Part shown: positions 8,302-15,572 of the stretch, in pieces
Layout of the letters: the number at the start of each line of letters is the position of its first letter
How positions within the stretch are numbered: the stretch's first letter is position 1
Assembly: GCA_002348045.1 (NCBI GenBank)
Contig: DDYO01000134.1
Coordinates: 42,645 to 82,270 of the forward strand
Length of the DNA stretch: 39,626 nucleotides
From: Anaerolineales bacterium UBA2232
GTDB lineage: Bacteria > Chloroflexota > Anaerolineae > UBA2200
Direction of reading: 5' to 3'
Notes under the pieces: generated by a model
Database searches by the model: none
The model's input: the letters and a program-made list of their open reading frames with translations, nothing else
What the model was told of the DNA's origin: nothing
Program-made: the position numbers and the translations under genes

Positions 8302-8318
8302 GAGGTGGAGACGACATT
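8302..8318 (+). promoter_or_regulatory. Ribosome binding site and AUU start codon of infC
   Basis: GAGGTGGAG at 8302-8310 is followed five bases later by ATT at 8316. Between the in-frame TGA at 8265 and this ATT there is no ATG, GTG or TTG. The next in-frame GTG (8364) would remove the conserved RVNEAI segment of IF3. Confidence 0.8.
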
Positions 8319-8891
8319 AGCAGTAGAGAGAACCGCGTCAACGAGGCAATTGCGGCTAGTGAAGTGCGGCTGATCGATGAGCAGGGCCAGCAGTTGGGAG
8401 TTTTCCCAATCCGCGAGGCCCTGCGCATGGCGCAAGAGCGCGATACGGACCTTGTCGAGGTAGCACCTGGGGCGAAGCCACCGGTATGTCGGTTTTTGAA
8501 CTATGGCAAGTTCCTATACGAGCGTACCAAGAAAGAGCGTTTGGCACGCAAGAATCAACGCATCGTGGACATCAAGGAAATCTGGATGCACCCCAAGATC
8601 GGTGCCCATGATGTGGCGTTTAAGATCAGGCGTTCCCGCGAGTTCCTCGGCGATGAGGCGAAGGTTCGGTTAAGGGTTAGGTTCAGGGGTCGAGAGGCGA
8701 GCCGCCCTGATCTCGGTCGGCAATTGCTGGACCGGGTAGTGGCGGAGTTGCTGGATGTTGCCGTTGTCGAGCAGTCGCCGACCATTGAAGAGGGAGCGCG
8801 CAGCATGTACGTGCTGTTGGCGCCCAAGCCTGGCGTTTCGAAGCGAGAGAGTGCTCCGGCACCGGCTGAAGCCGCGGTGCCGGTCGAATAG
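8316..8891 (+). CDS. infC: Translation initiation factor IF-3, AUU start
   Basis: IF3 binds the 30S subunit, checks the start codon and prevents premature 50S joining. With ATT 8316 as start the protein has 191 residues and begins with the family segment NRVNEAIAASEVRLIDEQG. The N-terminal domain contains LVEVAPGAKPPVCRFLNYGKF, the C-terminal domain KEIWMHPKIGAHDVAFKI and VRLRVRFRGREASRPDLG. The last ~25 residues (rich in Ala, Pro and Glu) are an extra tail. AUU starts on infC in E. coli and other bacteria let IF3 repress its own translation, and this gene appears to do the same. rpmI and rplT follow in the usual order. Confidence 0.93.
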   Translation: MSSRENRVNEAIAASEVRLIDEQGQQLGVFPIREALRMAQERDTDLVEVAPGAKPPVCRFLNYGKFLYERTKKERLARKNQRIVDIKEIWMHPKIGAHDVAFKIRRSREFLGDEAKVRLRVRFRGREASRPDLGRQLLDRVVAELLDVAVVEQSPTIEEGARSMYVLLAPKPGVSKRESAPAPAEAAVPVE

Positions 8892-8925
8892 CAACACGAT
8901 TGACGGCTGTGGGAGGTAGTGTTCC

Positions 8926-9129
8926 GTGCCAAAGATAAAGACGCACAAGTCCACTGCTAAACGGATCATGGTGACCGGCAGTGGCAAGCTCATGAGAATG
9001 AAAGGACACCGGAGCCACCTGCGCCGCAATCGGGCCAAGCGTGCTAGACGGTTGTTCGATCGCAAGCTCGAGGTTATCGGAGCTGGTGAAGTTGCTCGAA
9101 TAAGCAAGCTCGTACCCTACCTGGGCTGA
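8926..9129 (+). CDS. rpmI: 50S ribosomal protein L35
   Basis: 67-residue basic large-subunit protein with the normal L35 layout: MPKIKTHKSTAKRI at the N-terminus, then VTGSGKLMRMKGHRSHL and RNRAKRARRL. GTG start at 8926 with GGGAGGT ten bases upstream. Second gene of the infC operon, 34 bases after infC and 33 before rplT. Confidence 0.95.
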   Translation: MPKIKTHKSTAKRIMVTGSGKLMRMKGHRSHLRRNRAKRARRLFDRKLEVIGAGEVARISKLVPYLG

Positions 9130-9162
9130 TGAAGCCAGGTACCTGGGGAAAGGGGTTTTGGA

Positions 9163-9522
9163 TTGCCTAGGGTGAAACGGGGCGTTCCCGCCCATCAGAG
9201 ACACGTCAAAGTACTCAAGTTCACCAAGGGCCAGAGGGGTAGTAAGCATTTGCTCTACCGGCGGGCCAATGAGGCTCGACTCAAGTCCTTGTGGTACACG
9301 TATCGGGATCGGCGTCGTCGTAAGGGCGACTTTCGTGAGCTATGGATCGTGCGCATTAATGCTGCCGCTCGTCTCTGTGGCACCACCTATCACGATCTGA
9401 TTGCTGGCCTGTCCAAGGCACAGGTCAAGGTCGATCGCAAGATATTGGCAGATCTGGCAGTATCCGATAGTACGGCGTTTGCGCAGTTGGTGGATGTGGC
9501 CAAGCAAGCCCTTACTGCCTGA
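9163..9522 (+). CDS. rplT: 50S ribosomal protein L20
   Basis: 119-residue assembly protein of the large subunit, binding 23S rRNA early in assembly. Typical sequence: MPRVKRGVPAHQRHVKVLK, GSKHLLYRRANEARLKSLWY, YRDRRRRKGDFRELWIVRIN and the globular C-terminus with GLSKAQVKVDRKILADLAV. It starts with TTG 9163 after AAAGGGG. In many bacteria L20 represses this operon; the mRNA target is not obvious here. The methyltransferase frame probably begins inside the 3' end of this gene. Confidence 0.95.
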   Translation: MPRVKRGVPAHQRHVKVLKFTKGQRGSKHLLYRRANEARLKSLWYTYRDRRRRKGDFRELWIVRINAAARLCGTTYHDLIAGLSKAQVKVDRKILADLAVSDSTAFAQLVDVAKQALTA

Positions 9523-10357
9523 GGCGCCAGCACTGGAGAGTCCGGAGCTGGATCTTGGCGAAACGATTACCAGCACAGCGAATGACCTCGTCAAGTACGT
9601 TCGTTCCCTCCACCGGCGTGAGGTTAGGGAAGAGCAGCGGACGTTTTTTGTAGAGGGACTGCGGACAGTAGATGAAGCACTAGAAGCGGGCTACGAGCCC
9701 GCTTCTATCTTTTTTACCGAATCAGCCTCCAGGCTCAAGCGGGCCGACATTCTTCTGCAGCAAGCGCGTTCCCGTAGTATTGCGGTTCGCATGGTGAGCG
9801 AGTCTGTGATGTCGGCGATGTCTGACACTGTGACCCCCTCAGGCCTGCTGGCGGTGCTGCGGATGCCACAGCAGGCCGAGATGGCTTCATACAGTTTCGT
9901 GCTGATCCTAGACCAATTACGCGACCCTGGTAACATGGGCACCATCTGCCGTTCTGCACTGGCCGCTGGCGTGGAGCTTTTGATTACGACGGAACACACG
10001 GTGGATGTCTACAGCCCCAAAGTAATCCGTGCCGGCATGGGTGCGCACTTTCACTTGCTCATGTCTCTGGATCAGCCATGGTCAGCGATCGGCCAGATCA
10101 CCCGCGGCCTGCGCGTGCTGCTGGCAGATGCGGGTCCGGAAGGCCAGCCCTACTGGATGGTGAACTGGCAGGAACCTACGGCACTGATCATCGGCGGAGA
10201 AGCGGCAGGCGCAAGTCCCGAAGCGAAGGCGATGGCTTTGGCAAGGGTGGGCATTCCAATGCACAGAGGCGTCGAGTCTCTCAATGCCAGTGTGGCCGCC
10301 AGCGTACTGCTCTTTGAGGCAGCGCGCCAGCGAGCCTTGAGGAGCACTGGCCCTTAA
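9494..10357 (+). CDS. SpoU/TrmH-family RNA 2'-O-methyltransferase
   Basis: About 287 residues. SAM-dependent enzymes of this class methylate ribose 2'-OH in rRNA or tRNA. An N-terminal substrate-binding domain (ITSTANDLVKYVRSLHRREV, TFFVEGLRTVDEALEAG) precedes the knotted SPOUT domain with DQLRDPGNMGTICRSALAAG, IIGGEAAGASPEAK and HRGVESLNASVAASVLLFE, the latter three being the family motifs that form the SAM knot. The target nucleotide is unknown. The start is uncertain: ATG 9494 overlaps rplT by 29 bases and has only a weak ribosome site. Codons 63-74 coincide with an intrinsic-terminator sequence (separate entry). The stop shares TTAA with the convergent pncC. Confidence 0.88.
   Translation: MWPSKPLLPEAPALESPELDLGETITSTANDLVKYVRSLHRREVREEQRTFFVEGLRTVDEALEAGYEPASIFFTESASRLKRADILLQQARSRSIAVRMVSESVMSAMSDTVTPSGLLAVLRMPQQAEMASYSFVLILDQLRDPGNMGTICRSALAAGVELLITTEHTVDVYSPKVIRAGMGAHFHLLMSLDQPWSAIGQITRGLRVLLADAGPEGQPYWMVNWQEPTALIIGGEAAGASPEAKAMALARVGIPMHRGVESLNASVAASVLLFEAARQRALRSTGP
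9681..9715 (+). terminator. Intrinsic-terminator sequence inside the SpoU methyltransferase gene
   Basis: An 11-bp perfect stem, TAGAAGCGGGC (9681-9691) with GCCCGCTTCTA (9697-9707), has a 5-base loop and is followed by TC and six T (9710-9715). It looks like a strong Rho-independent terminator, 159 bases after the rplT stop but within codons 63-74 of the methyltransferase frame. It probably ends part of the infC-rpmI-rplT transcription. Confidence 0.7.
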
Positions 10358-10848
10358 TCGACGTGGTGCAATATATAGTCCTTCAGCATCTCCAGCGCAG
10401 CCCGCACTGAGCATTCTCGGTTGCGCCGCCTGTCTCCAGCCCACAGATACTCCCGACACAGGTTCACGTCGTGAGCAGCGAGAGCGACAAATACCATCCC
10501 CACTGGCTTTTGCGGAGTACCCCCCGAGGGCCCGGCAATTCCAGTTACGGCCAGGCTTACGTCGGCGTTCAGCAGCGTGCGCACGCCTGCGGCCATCAGA
10601 CGAGCAGTGTGCTCGCTGACGGCGCCGTGAAGGCGGAGGACGGCCGGAGGCAAGTCCAAAAGCCTCTGTTTGGCAGAGTTGGAGTAGGTAATGACGCCTC
10701 CCTCGAAGTAGACAGACGATCCAGGTATGTCGGTGATGCAGGCCGCCAGGAGACCACCTGTGCAGGATTCGGCGACTGCCAAGGTCAGTCGGCTTCTCAG
10801 GAGCAGATCGCCTATCGTGAGGGAAAGTCGAGACGTTCCCCCCATCAT
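10354..10848 (-). CDS. pncC: CinA C-terminal domain protein, nicotinamide-nucleotide amidase
   Basis: 164-residue stand-alone CinA C-terminal domain. The family deamidates nicotinamide mononucleotide to nicotinic acid mononucleotide, recycling the NMN made by DNA ligase back to NAD. Signature: TLAVAESCTGGLLAACITDIPGSS, here the ESCTGG core with the catalytic Ser, then FEGGVITYSNSAKQRLL, AVSEHTARLMAAG and LAVTGIAGPSGGTPQKPVG. ATG 10848 overlaps the upstream gene stop as ATGA and has GGAGGAGGA directly before it; ATG 10845 is an equally possible start. nadD and nadE lie in the same window. Confidence 0.88.
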   Translation of the reverse strand: MMGGTSRLSLTIGDLLLRSRLTLAVAESCTGGLLAACITDIPGSSVYFEGGVITYSNSAKQRLLDLPPAVLRLHGAVSEHTARLMAAGVRTLLNADVSLAVTGIAGPSGGTPQKPVGMVFVALAAHDVNLCREYLWAGDRRRNRECSVRAALEMLKDYILHHVD

Positions 10849-11348
10849 TCCTCCTCCAAATGGATTCCGAGCGACCCGACTTGAAGGATCGCGGTGGATT
10901 CCGAAAGCAAAAGTGCAGCCGCGAGCCGGGTAGCCAGCTGGACAAAGCCAACGCAATCGGTGCGGAGATCAGGACGATCGAACCCCTGGGGATTCAGGAC
11001 TCGGCAGGAATCGCTCCCCGATGCGGCTACAAAACCAGCGTGGAGTGCCTGAGCGCGTTCATAGGCGATTTGCTTCAGCAAGTCATCCTCGTGCGTCCGG
11101 CCCAAGACCAGTCCTAAGGCGATGATCGCTCCACTCAGGGCGCCACAGGTAGCCTGACACCGTCCAATCCCGGCTCCGAAGGGAGTGGCTGCTCGGAGTA
11201 CCCTCTCGCCTGCGCCCAGGTCGAGGGCGCGGTCGAGTGCCCAGAGCGTTGCTTCAGCGCAGTTAAACTGGGAAGTCAGGAAACGGTCACGGGCTAGGGA
11301 GACTGCAAGTTCGATGCGAGTGATCTCCTTATCCCCTTCTTCGGACAC
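10845..11348 (-). CDS. C_GCAxxG_C_C family cysteine protein
   Basis: 167-residue protein of the C_GCAxxG_C_C family, whose function is not established but is thought to be redox- or metal-related. Conserved cysteines at about 30 (NCAEA), 64 and 68 (CQATCGALSGA), 115 and 132 (DCVGF) follow the family pattern. Start GTG 11348 is chosen because GGAGGAGGA lies immediately upstream; an ATG-type extension to 11366 would run over that site. It is first in a two-gene operon, translationally coupled to pncC by ATGA, with a strong promoter of its own. Confidence 0.8.
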   Translation of the reverse strand: MSEEGDKEITRIELAVSLARDRFLTSQFNCAEATLWALDRALDLGAGERVLRAATPFGAGIGRCQATCGALSGAIIALGLVLGRTHEDDLLKQIAYERAQALHAGFVAASGSDSCRVLNPQGFDRPDLRTDCVGFVQLATRLAAALLLSESTAILQVGSLGIHLEEE

Positions 11349-11403
11349 TAGTCCTCCTCCACGCAAGGATCTGCCACCCGTCAGAAGCGGCGGCTAGGGT
11401 CCA

Positions 11404-11432
11404 ATGATAGTGCGCTTGAAGAGCTATGTCAA
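11404..11432 (-). promoter_or_regulatory. Promoter of the C_GCAxxG-pncC operon
   Basis: On the minus strand a perfect TTGACA (11432-11427), 17-base spacer and TATCAT (11409-11404). It is divergent from the obgE promoter, with 22 bases between the two -35 boxes. Confidence 0.75.
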
Positions 11433-11453
11433 CTCGGATCGCACACCAATAGA

Positions 11454-11482
11454 TTGACGCCCCTCGCCCGTTGGCCTATACT
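11454..11482 (+). promoter_or_regulatory. Promoter of obgE-nadD
   Basis: TTGACG at 11454-11459, 17-base spacer, TATACT at 11477-11482. The predicted +1 is about 11489, downstream of ATG 11485 and about eight bases before ATG 11497, so it decides the obgE start and implies a nearly leaderless message. Confidence 0.7.
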
Positions 11483-11496
11483 GTATGAGAGACACT

Positions 11497-12765
11497 ATGG
11501 ACGAAAGCATCTTCTTTGACGAGGCAATCATATTCGTGCGATCGGGGAAGGGAGGCAACGGGTGCGTTGCCTTCCGCCGCGAGAAGTACGTGCCCTTCGG
11601 TGGGCCAAGCGGTGGCAGTGGCGGGGCTGGCGGATCGGTCTACGTAGTGGCCGATCGGCACTTGAATACCCTGATGCAGTTCCGCAGGAAACAGCACTTG
11701 CGGGCGGAGGCTGGAGCCGCGGGATTGCCCAAGGACCAACAGGGCAAGCGAGGAACGGACCTCCTTGTGCGCGTGCCGCTGGGCACGGTTGTGCGAGATG
11801 CTCAGACAGGCGATGTGTTGGCGGACCTGGTGCAGGAAGGCCAGAGAGTCCTGGTAGCGCGAGGGGGGAGGGGCGGCCGTGGTAACGCGGTCTTTGCAAC
11901 CTCAACCAATCAAGCCCCGCGCTGGGCGGAAAAGGGCGAGCCAGAGGAAGAGCGAACACTCCGGCTGGAGATGAGATTGATCGCAGATGTCGGCATCGTC
12001 GGAGTGCCCAATGCTGGCAAGTCGACCTTGCTGTCAGCTGTAAGTGCAGCCCGTCCCAAGATCGCGGATTATCCATTTACAACCCTCGTGCCGAACTTGG
12101 GGGTGGCTTTGGTCGATGATCACGCTCTTGTACTGGCCGACATCCCCGGTCTGATTGAGGGGGCGCATGACGGAGCGGGATTGGGGACCCGTTTTCTACG
12201 CCACATTGAACGAACGCGCCTGCTGATACATCTGCTCGATGGCGCTTCGCCCGAGCTTATCGATGACTATGACGTGATTAATGCGGAATTGAATCTCTTC
12301 AGCCCACGTCTGGCAGCCAAACCCCAAATCGTCGTCCTGAACAAGATGGATCTGCCGTCTGCACAAGAGATCTGGCCCAGGATACAGGCCGAGATGCAAC
12401 AGCGGCAGCTGCCCGTTCTGGCCGTGTCGGCGGTTACCGGGCGGGGGGTGGTTGATCTCTTGCGCGCGGTATGGACGCACTTGCAGGCTCTGCCGGAAGA
12501 GCCGCTGTACGACACGGAAACGCCAGTGATTCGTCCAGTGGAGGATGAAGACGCCTTTGAAATCAGCCGGGATGAAGGACGTTTTCGCCTTCGTGGCCTG
12601 AGGGTGGAACGGATGGCGGCGATGACCGACTGGGAGAATGATGAAGGCATTGCTCGATTTCAGCGCATCCTCAAAGCGATGGGCATCCTGGATGCCCTGC
12701 GAGAGGCCGGAGTGAAGACTGGAGATACCGTTGTAGTGGGCAACCATGAAATGGAATGGCAGTAG
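11497..12765 (+). CDS. obgE: Obg/CgtA GTPase
   Basis: Essential GTPase acting in 50S ribosome maturation and stress control. 422 residues from ATG 11497. The Gly-rich Obg fold covers about 1-157 (SGKGGNGCVAFRREKYVPFGG, GGRGGRGN); the G domain has P-loop GVPNAGKS at ~169-176, switch region YPFTTLVPNLGV, DIPGLIEGAHDGAGLG and NKMD; a C-terminal OCT domain follows (DEGRFRLRGLRVERMAAMTDWENDE, here its core FRLRGLRVERM). ATG 11485 would lie upstream of the predicted transcription start. nadD starts within the last 20 bases. Confidence 0.95.
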   Translation: MDESIFFDEAIIFVRSGKGGNGCVAFRREKYVPFGGPSGGSGGAGGSVYVVADRHLNTLMQFRRKQHLRAEAGAAGLPKDQQGKRGTDLLVRVPLGTVVRDAQTGDVLADLVQEGQRVLVARGGRGGRGNAVFATSTNQAPRWAEKGEPEEERTLRLEMRLIADVGIVGVPNAGKSTLLSAVSAARPKIADYPFTTLVPNLGVALVDDHALVLADIPGLIEGAHDGAGLGTRFLRHIERTRLLIHLLDGASPELIDDYDVINAELNLFSPRLAAKPQIVVLNKMDLPSAQEIWPRIQAEMQQRQLPVLAVSAVTGRGVVDLLRAVWTHLQALPEEPLYDTETPVIRPVEDEDAFEISRDEGRFRLRGLRVERMAAMTDWENDEGIARFQRILKAMGILDALREAGVKTGDTVVVGNHEMEWQ

Positions 12766-13432
12766 CTTGAGCAGGATTGGGATACTCGGTGGCACCTTTG
12801 ATCCGGTTCACTACGGCCATCTGGTCATCGCTGAGGATGCAAGGGCGTACCTGAATTTAGAGAGGGTGCTGTTCATTCCGGCCCTTCACCCACCTCACAA
12901 GACCCACAGGATCTACTCCAGCTTTGAGCACCGGGCCAACATGGTGAGATTGGCAATCGAGGGGAATGCTCAGTTCTCAACCTCCCTCATCGAAGCCGAG
13001 AGACCGGGTCTTTCCTACACCGTGGACACGCTGCGGCAACTGCATGTGGACCTGGGTGGAGACACCGATTTGTTCTTTATCGTGGGGATGGACTCATTGG
13101 TCAACCTGCCTCACTGGTATAAACCGGAGGAGCTTCTTTCTCTGTGTCGTTTGGTCGTTGCAGAACGGGCGGGCTACCAGGCTGATCTGGCGGCCCTGAA
13201 TAGGTTATTGCCGAGCTTGGCTGAGAGACTGGAGCTGATCGATACCCCCGAGCTCTCGATCTCATCCTCTGACCTTCAGCGTCGGGTGTTCGCGGGAATG
13301 CCGATTCGCTATCAAGTGCCTCTGGCGGTTGAGGAGTACATCAGGCTTCACCAATTGTACCTGGAAACACCATCCTCGAATGCCGCTGATACTCCCTCCT
13401 CTAGACCAATCTGTGGCAGAGACAGGCAGTAA
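12746..13432 (+). CDS. nadD: Nicotinate-nucleotide adenylyltransferase
   Basis: Transfers AMP from ATP to nicotinic acid mononucleotide, giving deamido-NAD. 228 residues from ATG 12746. Nucleotidyltransferase motif GGTFDPVHYGHLVIAEDA at the N-terminus, IPALHPPHK, FIVGMDSLVNLPHWYKPEELL in the middle (core GMDSLVNLPHW) and the C-terminal ISSSDLQRRV, the family ISSTxIR motif. ATG 12746 overlaps obgE; TTG 12767, closer to the glycine-rich motif, is an alternative start. The order obgE-nadD is common in bacteria. A Ser/Asp-rich tail extends beyond the usual end. Confidence 0.93.
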   Translation: MKWNGSSLSRIGILGGTFDPVHYGHLVIAEDARAYLNLERVLFIPALHPPHKTHRIYSSFEHRANMVRLAIEGNAQFSTSLIEAERPGLSYTVDTLRQLHVDLGGDTDLFFIVGMDSLVNLPHWYKPEELLSLCRLVVAERAGYQADLAALNRLLPSLAERLELIDTPELSISSSDLQRRVFAGMPIRYQVPLAVEEYIRLHQLYLETPSSNAADTPSSRPICGRDRQ

Positions 13433-13437
13433 GGATA

Positions 13438-14274
13438 GTGCTACGCCTATGCCTGTCAACAGGCATGCTTTATCATCTCCCTCTGCGAGTGTCGTTTGCG
13501 CTGGCGCGCGAAACGGGCTTGGTAGGCGTGGAGCTGGTTCTTGGACCTGAGGCGCTGGTGCGGGGTCCCGAATACATCCGCACGTTGACTCAGCAGTATG
13601 ACATGCCCGTAACTTCTGTTCATCCCCCCATCGTGCCGTATCCGGGGATGGGGAACACTCGATGGGTTCTGCCCCGCCTCGTGCAGTTTGCCGAACGCGT
13701 CGACGCCCCCCTGGTCGTGCTGCATACCCCCAAGGCGGTATCGGAGGAGTCCTCGAATTGGAGGGGCTTTGTCGAAGCCATCGAGCAGTTCACCGGTGGC
13801 GCAGAGCGAAGCGTCCGGGTCTCCCTGGAGAATGCGGGCTACTATCGGCCCTCTGACGAACGTTACCTGTTACACGATGCGCGGAGGTTGCGCGCCTTCG
13901 CAGACAGGTATGATTTGTGCCTGACTCTGGACACTGCTCACGCTGGGACTTCCAACAGGTCCCTGCTGGAGACGTATGACATTGTGAGTGAGCGAGTGAT
14001 CAACATCCATGTCAGCGATCTGGTCGAGTCGACGGTGATACCTCGCCTGCAGTTTCTGGACACAGTGTTTCGCCATCATCAGATGCCAGGGCGAGGTCAC
14101 CTGGCACTGAGCCAACTCGTGCGCCAGCTTCGGAAGAGGGACTACCGTGGGACGTGCACGTTGGAGATGAGCCCGGTGGCCGTGAAAGCGTGGAGCCTGG
14201 CGAACGTTCGCCAGGCTCTAGGTGAGAGCATCTCCTTTATCCGCGAAGCTGAGGCACTGCAGGTCGCGAACTAG
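13438..14274 (+). CDS. TIM-barrel sugar phosphate isomerase/epimerase-like protein
   Basis: 278-residue protein of the AP-endonuclease-2/xylose-isomerase-like TIM-barrel superfamily. Visible strand ends with likely metal or substrate residues: TSVHPPIVPYPG, LVVLHTPKA, RVSLENAGYY, LTLDTAHAG, VINIHVSDLV, PGRGHLALSQL and GTCTLEMSP. The substrate cannot be read from the sequence; isomerases, epimerases and endonuclease IV share this fold. Start GTG 13438 is five bases after the nadD stop, so it is probably last in the obgE-nadD operon. The final codons contain a 26-bp perfect palindrome and the stop shares CTAG with the convergent AspRS gene. Confidence 0.78.
   Translation: MLRLCLSTGMLYHLPLRVSFALARETGLVGVELVLGPEALVRGPEYIRTLTQQYDMPVTSVHPPIVPYPGMGNTRWVLPRLVQFAERVDAPLVVLHTPKAVSEESSNWRGFVEAIEQFTGGAERSVRVSLENAGYYRPSDERYLLHDARRLRAFADRYDLCLTLDTAHAGTSNRSLLETYDIVSERVINIHVSDLVESTVIPRLQFLDTVFRHHQMPGRGHLALSQLVRQLRKRDYRGTCTLEMSPVAVKAWSLANVRQALGESISFIREAEALQVAN
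14193..14218. repeat. 26-bp perfect palindrome near the convergent TIM-barrel/AspRS junction
   Basis: GAGCCTGGCGAAC followed directly by its reverse complement. It lies in the last 27 codons of the plus-strand TIM-barrel gene and about 53 bases past the stop of the minus-strand AspRS gene. No T-tract follows on either strand. Confidence 0.8.
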
Positions 14275-15572
14275 GGTGAAAGCCGATCGAGGTCCCGCGG
14301 GAAGAGCGTAGTCTCTCGCAAGTTGCCCAGGCCAGCCAGCAGCATCACCAACCGCTCCAGACCGATCGCGCAGCCCCCGTGAGGAGGCATGCCGAACTTG
14401 AAAGCCTGCAGATAGCCGGAAATGTCGTCAGGGTTGATGTGCCACTGTCGGGCATTGTTCACCAGCTGATCATAGAGATGGATGCGCTGGCCTCCCGTCA
14501 CAATCTCACATCCCCGGAAGAGCAGGTCAAACCCCTTGGTCACTGACGGATCCTGATCGTCAGGCATTGTGTAGAACGGACGCTTGGCCGTGGGATAGTG
14601 GGTGACAAAGAGGAACTCGGAGCCGAACTCCTTCTTGGCGAACTCGCAGAGCCACACCTCGTGCTGCGGCGACAGGTCAGGCTCCGAGCGGCAATCGTCC
14701 TTGTGTTGTTCGTAGATCATCTGCTGTGCGTCGCGCATACGCATGGAAGGAATCTCATCCCCTATTGATGGCAACTTGATTTTGAGCATGTCGAGCTCGT
14801 TGGGGCAAAAGATCGTCAACCGCTGGACAATGTGCCGAATGACCCCGGTGAGCACGGCCATCACATCACGGTGATCCTGAATAAAGCCCATCTCCATGTC
14901 CAGGCTCACGTACTCATTGGTATGACGCCCCGTGTTATGCTTCTCAGCTCGGAAAACAGGACCAACCTCAAAAACGCGCTCAAAGACGCCTACCATGATC
15001 TGTTTGTAGAACTGGGGACTTTGAGCAAGGTACGCTGGCCGGCCGAAATAGTCGATAGAGAAGACATTGGCGCCGCTCTCCGTAGCTGAGCCGACGATCT
15101 TGGGAGTCTGTATCTCGACAAAGCCTTGCTGGCTGAGGTACTCCCGGTAGCCTGCCATGGTCTGTGCTGAGATGCGAAACAGCCCGCGCTTCTGCAAGTT
15201 GCGCAGGCCCACTGGCGCGTTGGACAGAAAGACGTCGAGGCCCGCCTTGAGCTCTTTCTTGTTGATCTCGAAGGGGAGCACTTCGGTAACCGGGCTGATG
15301 ACCGTGATGCGAGCATCGTGCAGCTCTGCCCCGTTGGGAGCTCGTGGCTCCGCTTCGACCTTGCCTTCAACTTCCAGCACCGACTCGAATTGCAGGGGGC
15401 GCAATTTGGCGATTTCGTCCGCATTGGAAACGACCGCCTGAAAGGTGCCGGCTCCATCTCGCAAGACGAGAAAGCCGAATTGACCCATATCGCGCCAGTT
15501 GTGCATCCAGCCCGCAAGTTTAACCGTTTCCCCTATTCGGCTTGCCGCCTCGTCCGTTCTGATCCTTTGCAT
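14271..15572 (-). CDS. aspS: Archaeal-type aspartyl-tRNA synthetase, probably non-discriminating
   Basis: 433-residue class II synthetase of the archaeal/eukaryotic AspRS type, without the large insertion of bacterial AspRS. An anticodon-binding OB-fold (GETVKLAGWMHNWRDMGQFG, core GWMHNWRD) precedes the catalytic core with PKIVGSATESGANVF, SPQFYKQIM, FRAEKHNTGRHTNEY (motif 2), GCEIVTGGQRIH and GMPPHGGCAIGLERLVMLL (motif 3). H24 in GWMH and P79 in RAPNG match the His/Pro pair of non-discriminating enzymes such as Deinococcus AspRS2; discriminating archaeal enzymes have Trp and Lys there. Such enzymes charge both tRNA-Asp and tRNA-Asn, the latter then amidated by GatCAB. The gene sits behind a T-box leader. 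ATG 15572 follows GGAGG. Confidence 0.9.
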   Translation of the reverse strand: MQRIRTDEAASRIGETVKLAGWMHNWRDMGQFGFLVLRDGAGTFQAVVSNADEIAKLRPLQFESVLEVEGKVEAEPRAPNGAELHDARITVISPVTEVLPFEINKKELKAGLDVFLSNAPVGLRNLQKRGLFRISAQTMAGYREYLSQQGFVEIQTPKIVGSATESGANVFSIDYFGRPAYLAQSPQFYKQIMVGVFERVFEVGPVFRAEKHNTGRHTNEYVSLDMEMGFIQDHRDVMAVLTGVIRHIVQRLTIFCPNELDMLKIKLPSIGDEIPSMRMRDAQQMIYEQHKDDCRSEPDLSPQHEVWLCEFAKKEFGSEFLFVTHYPTAKRPFYTMPDDQDPSVTKGFDLLFRGCEIVTGGQRIHLYDQLVNNARQWHINPDDISGYLQAFKFGMPPHGGCAIGLERLVMLLAGLGNLRETTLFPRDLDRLSP

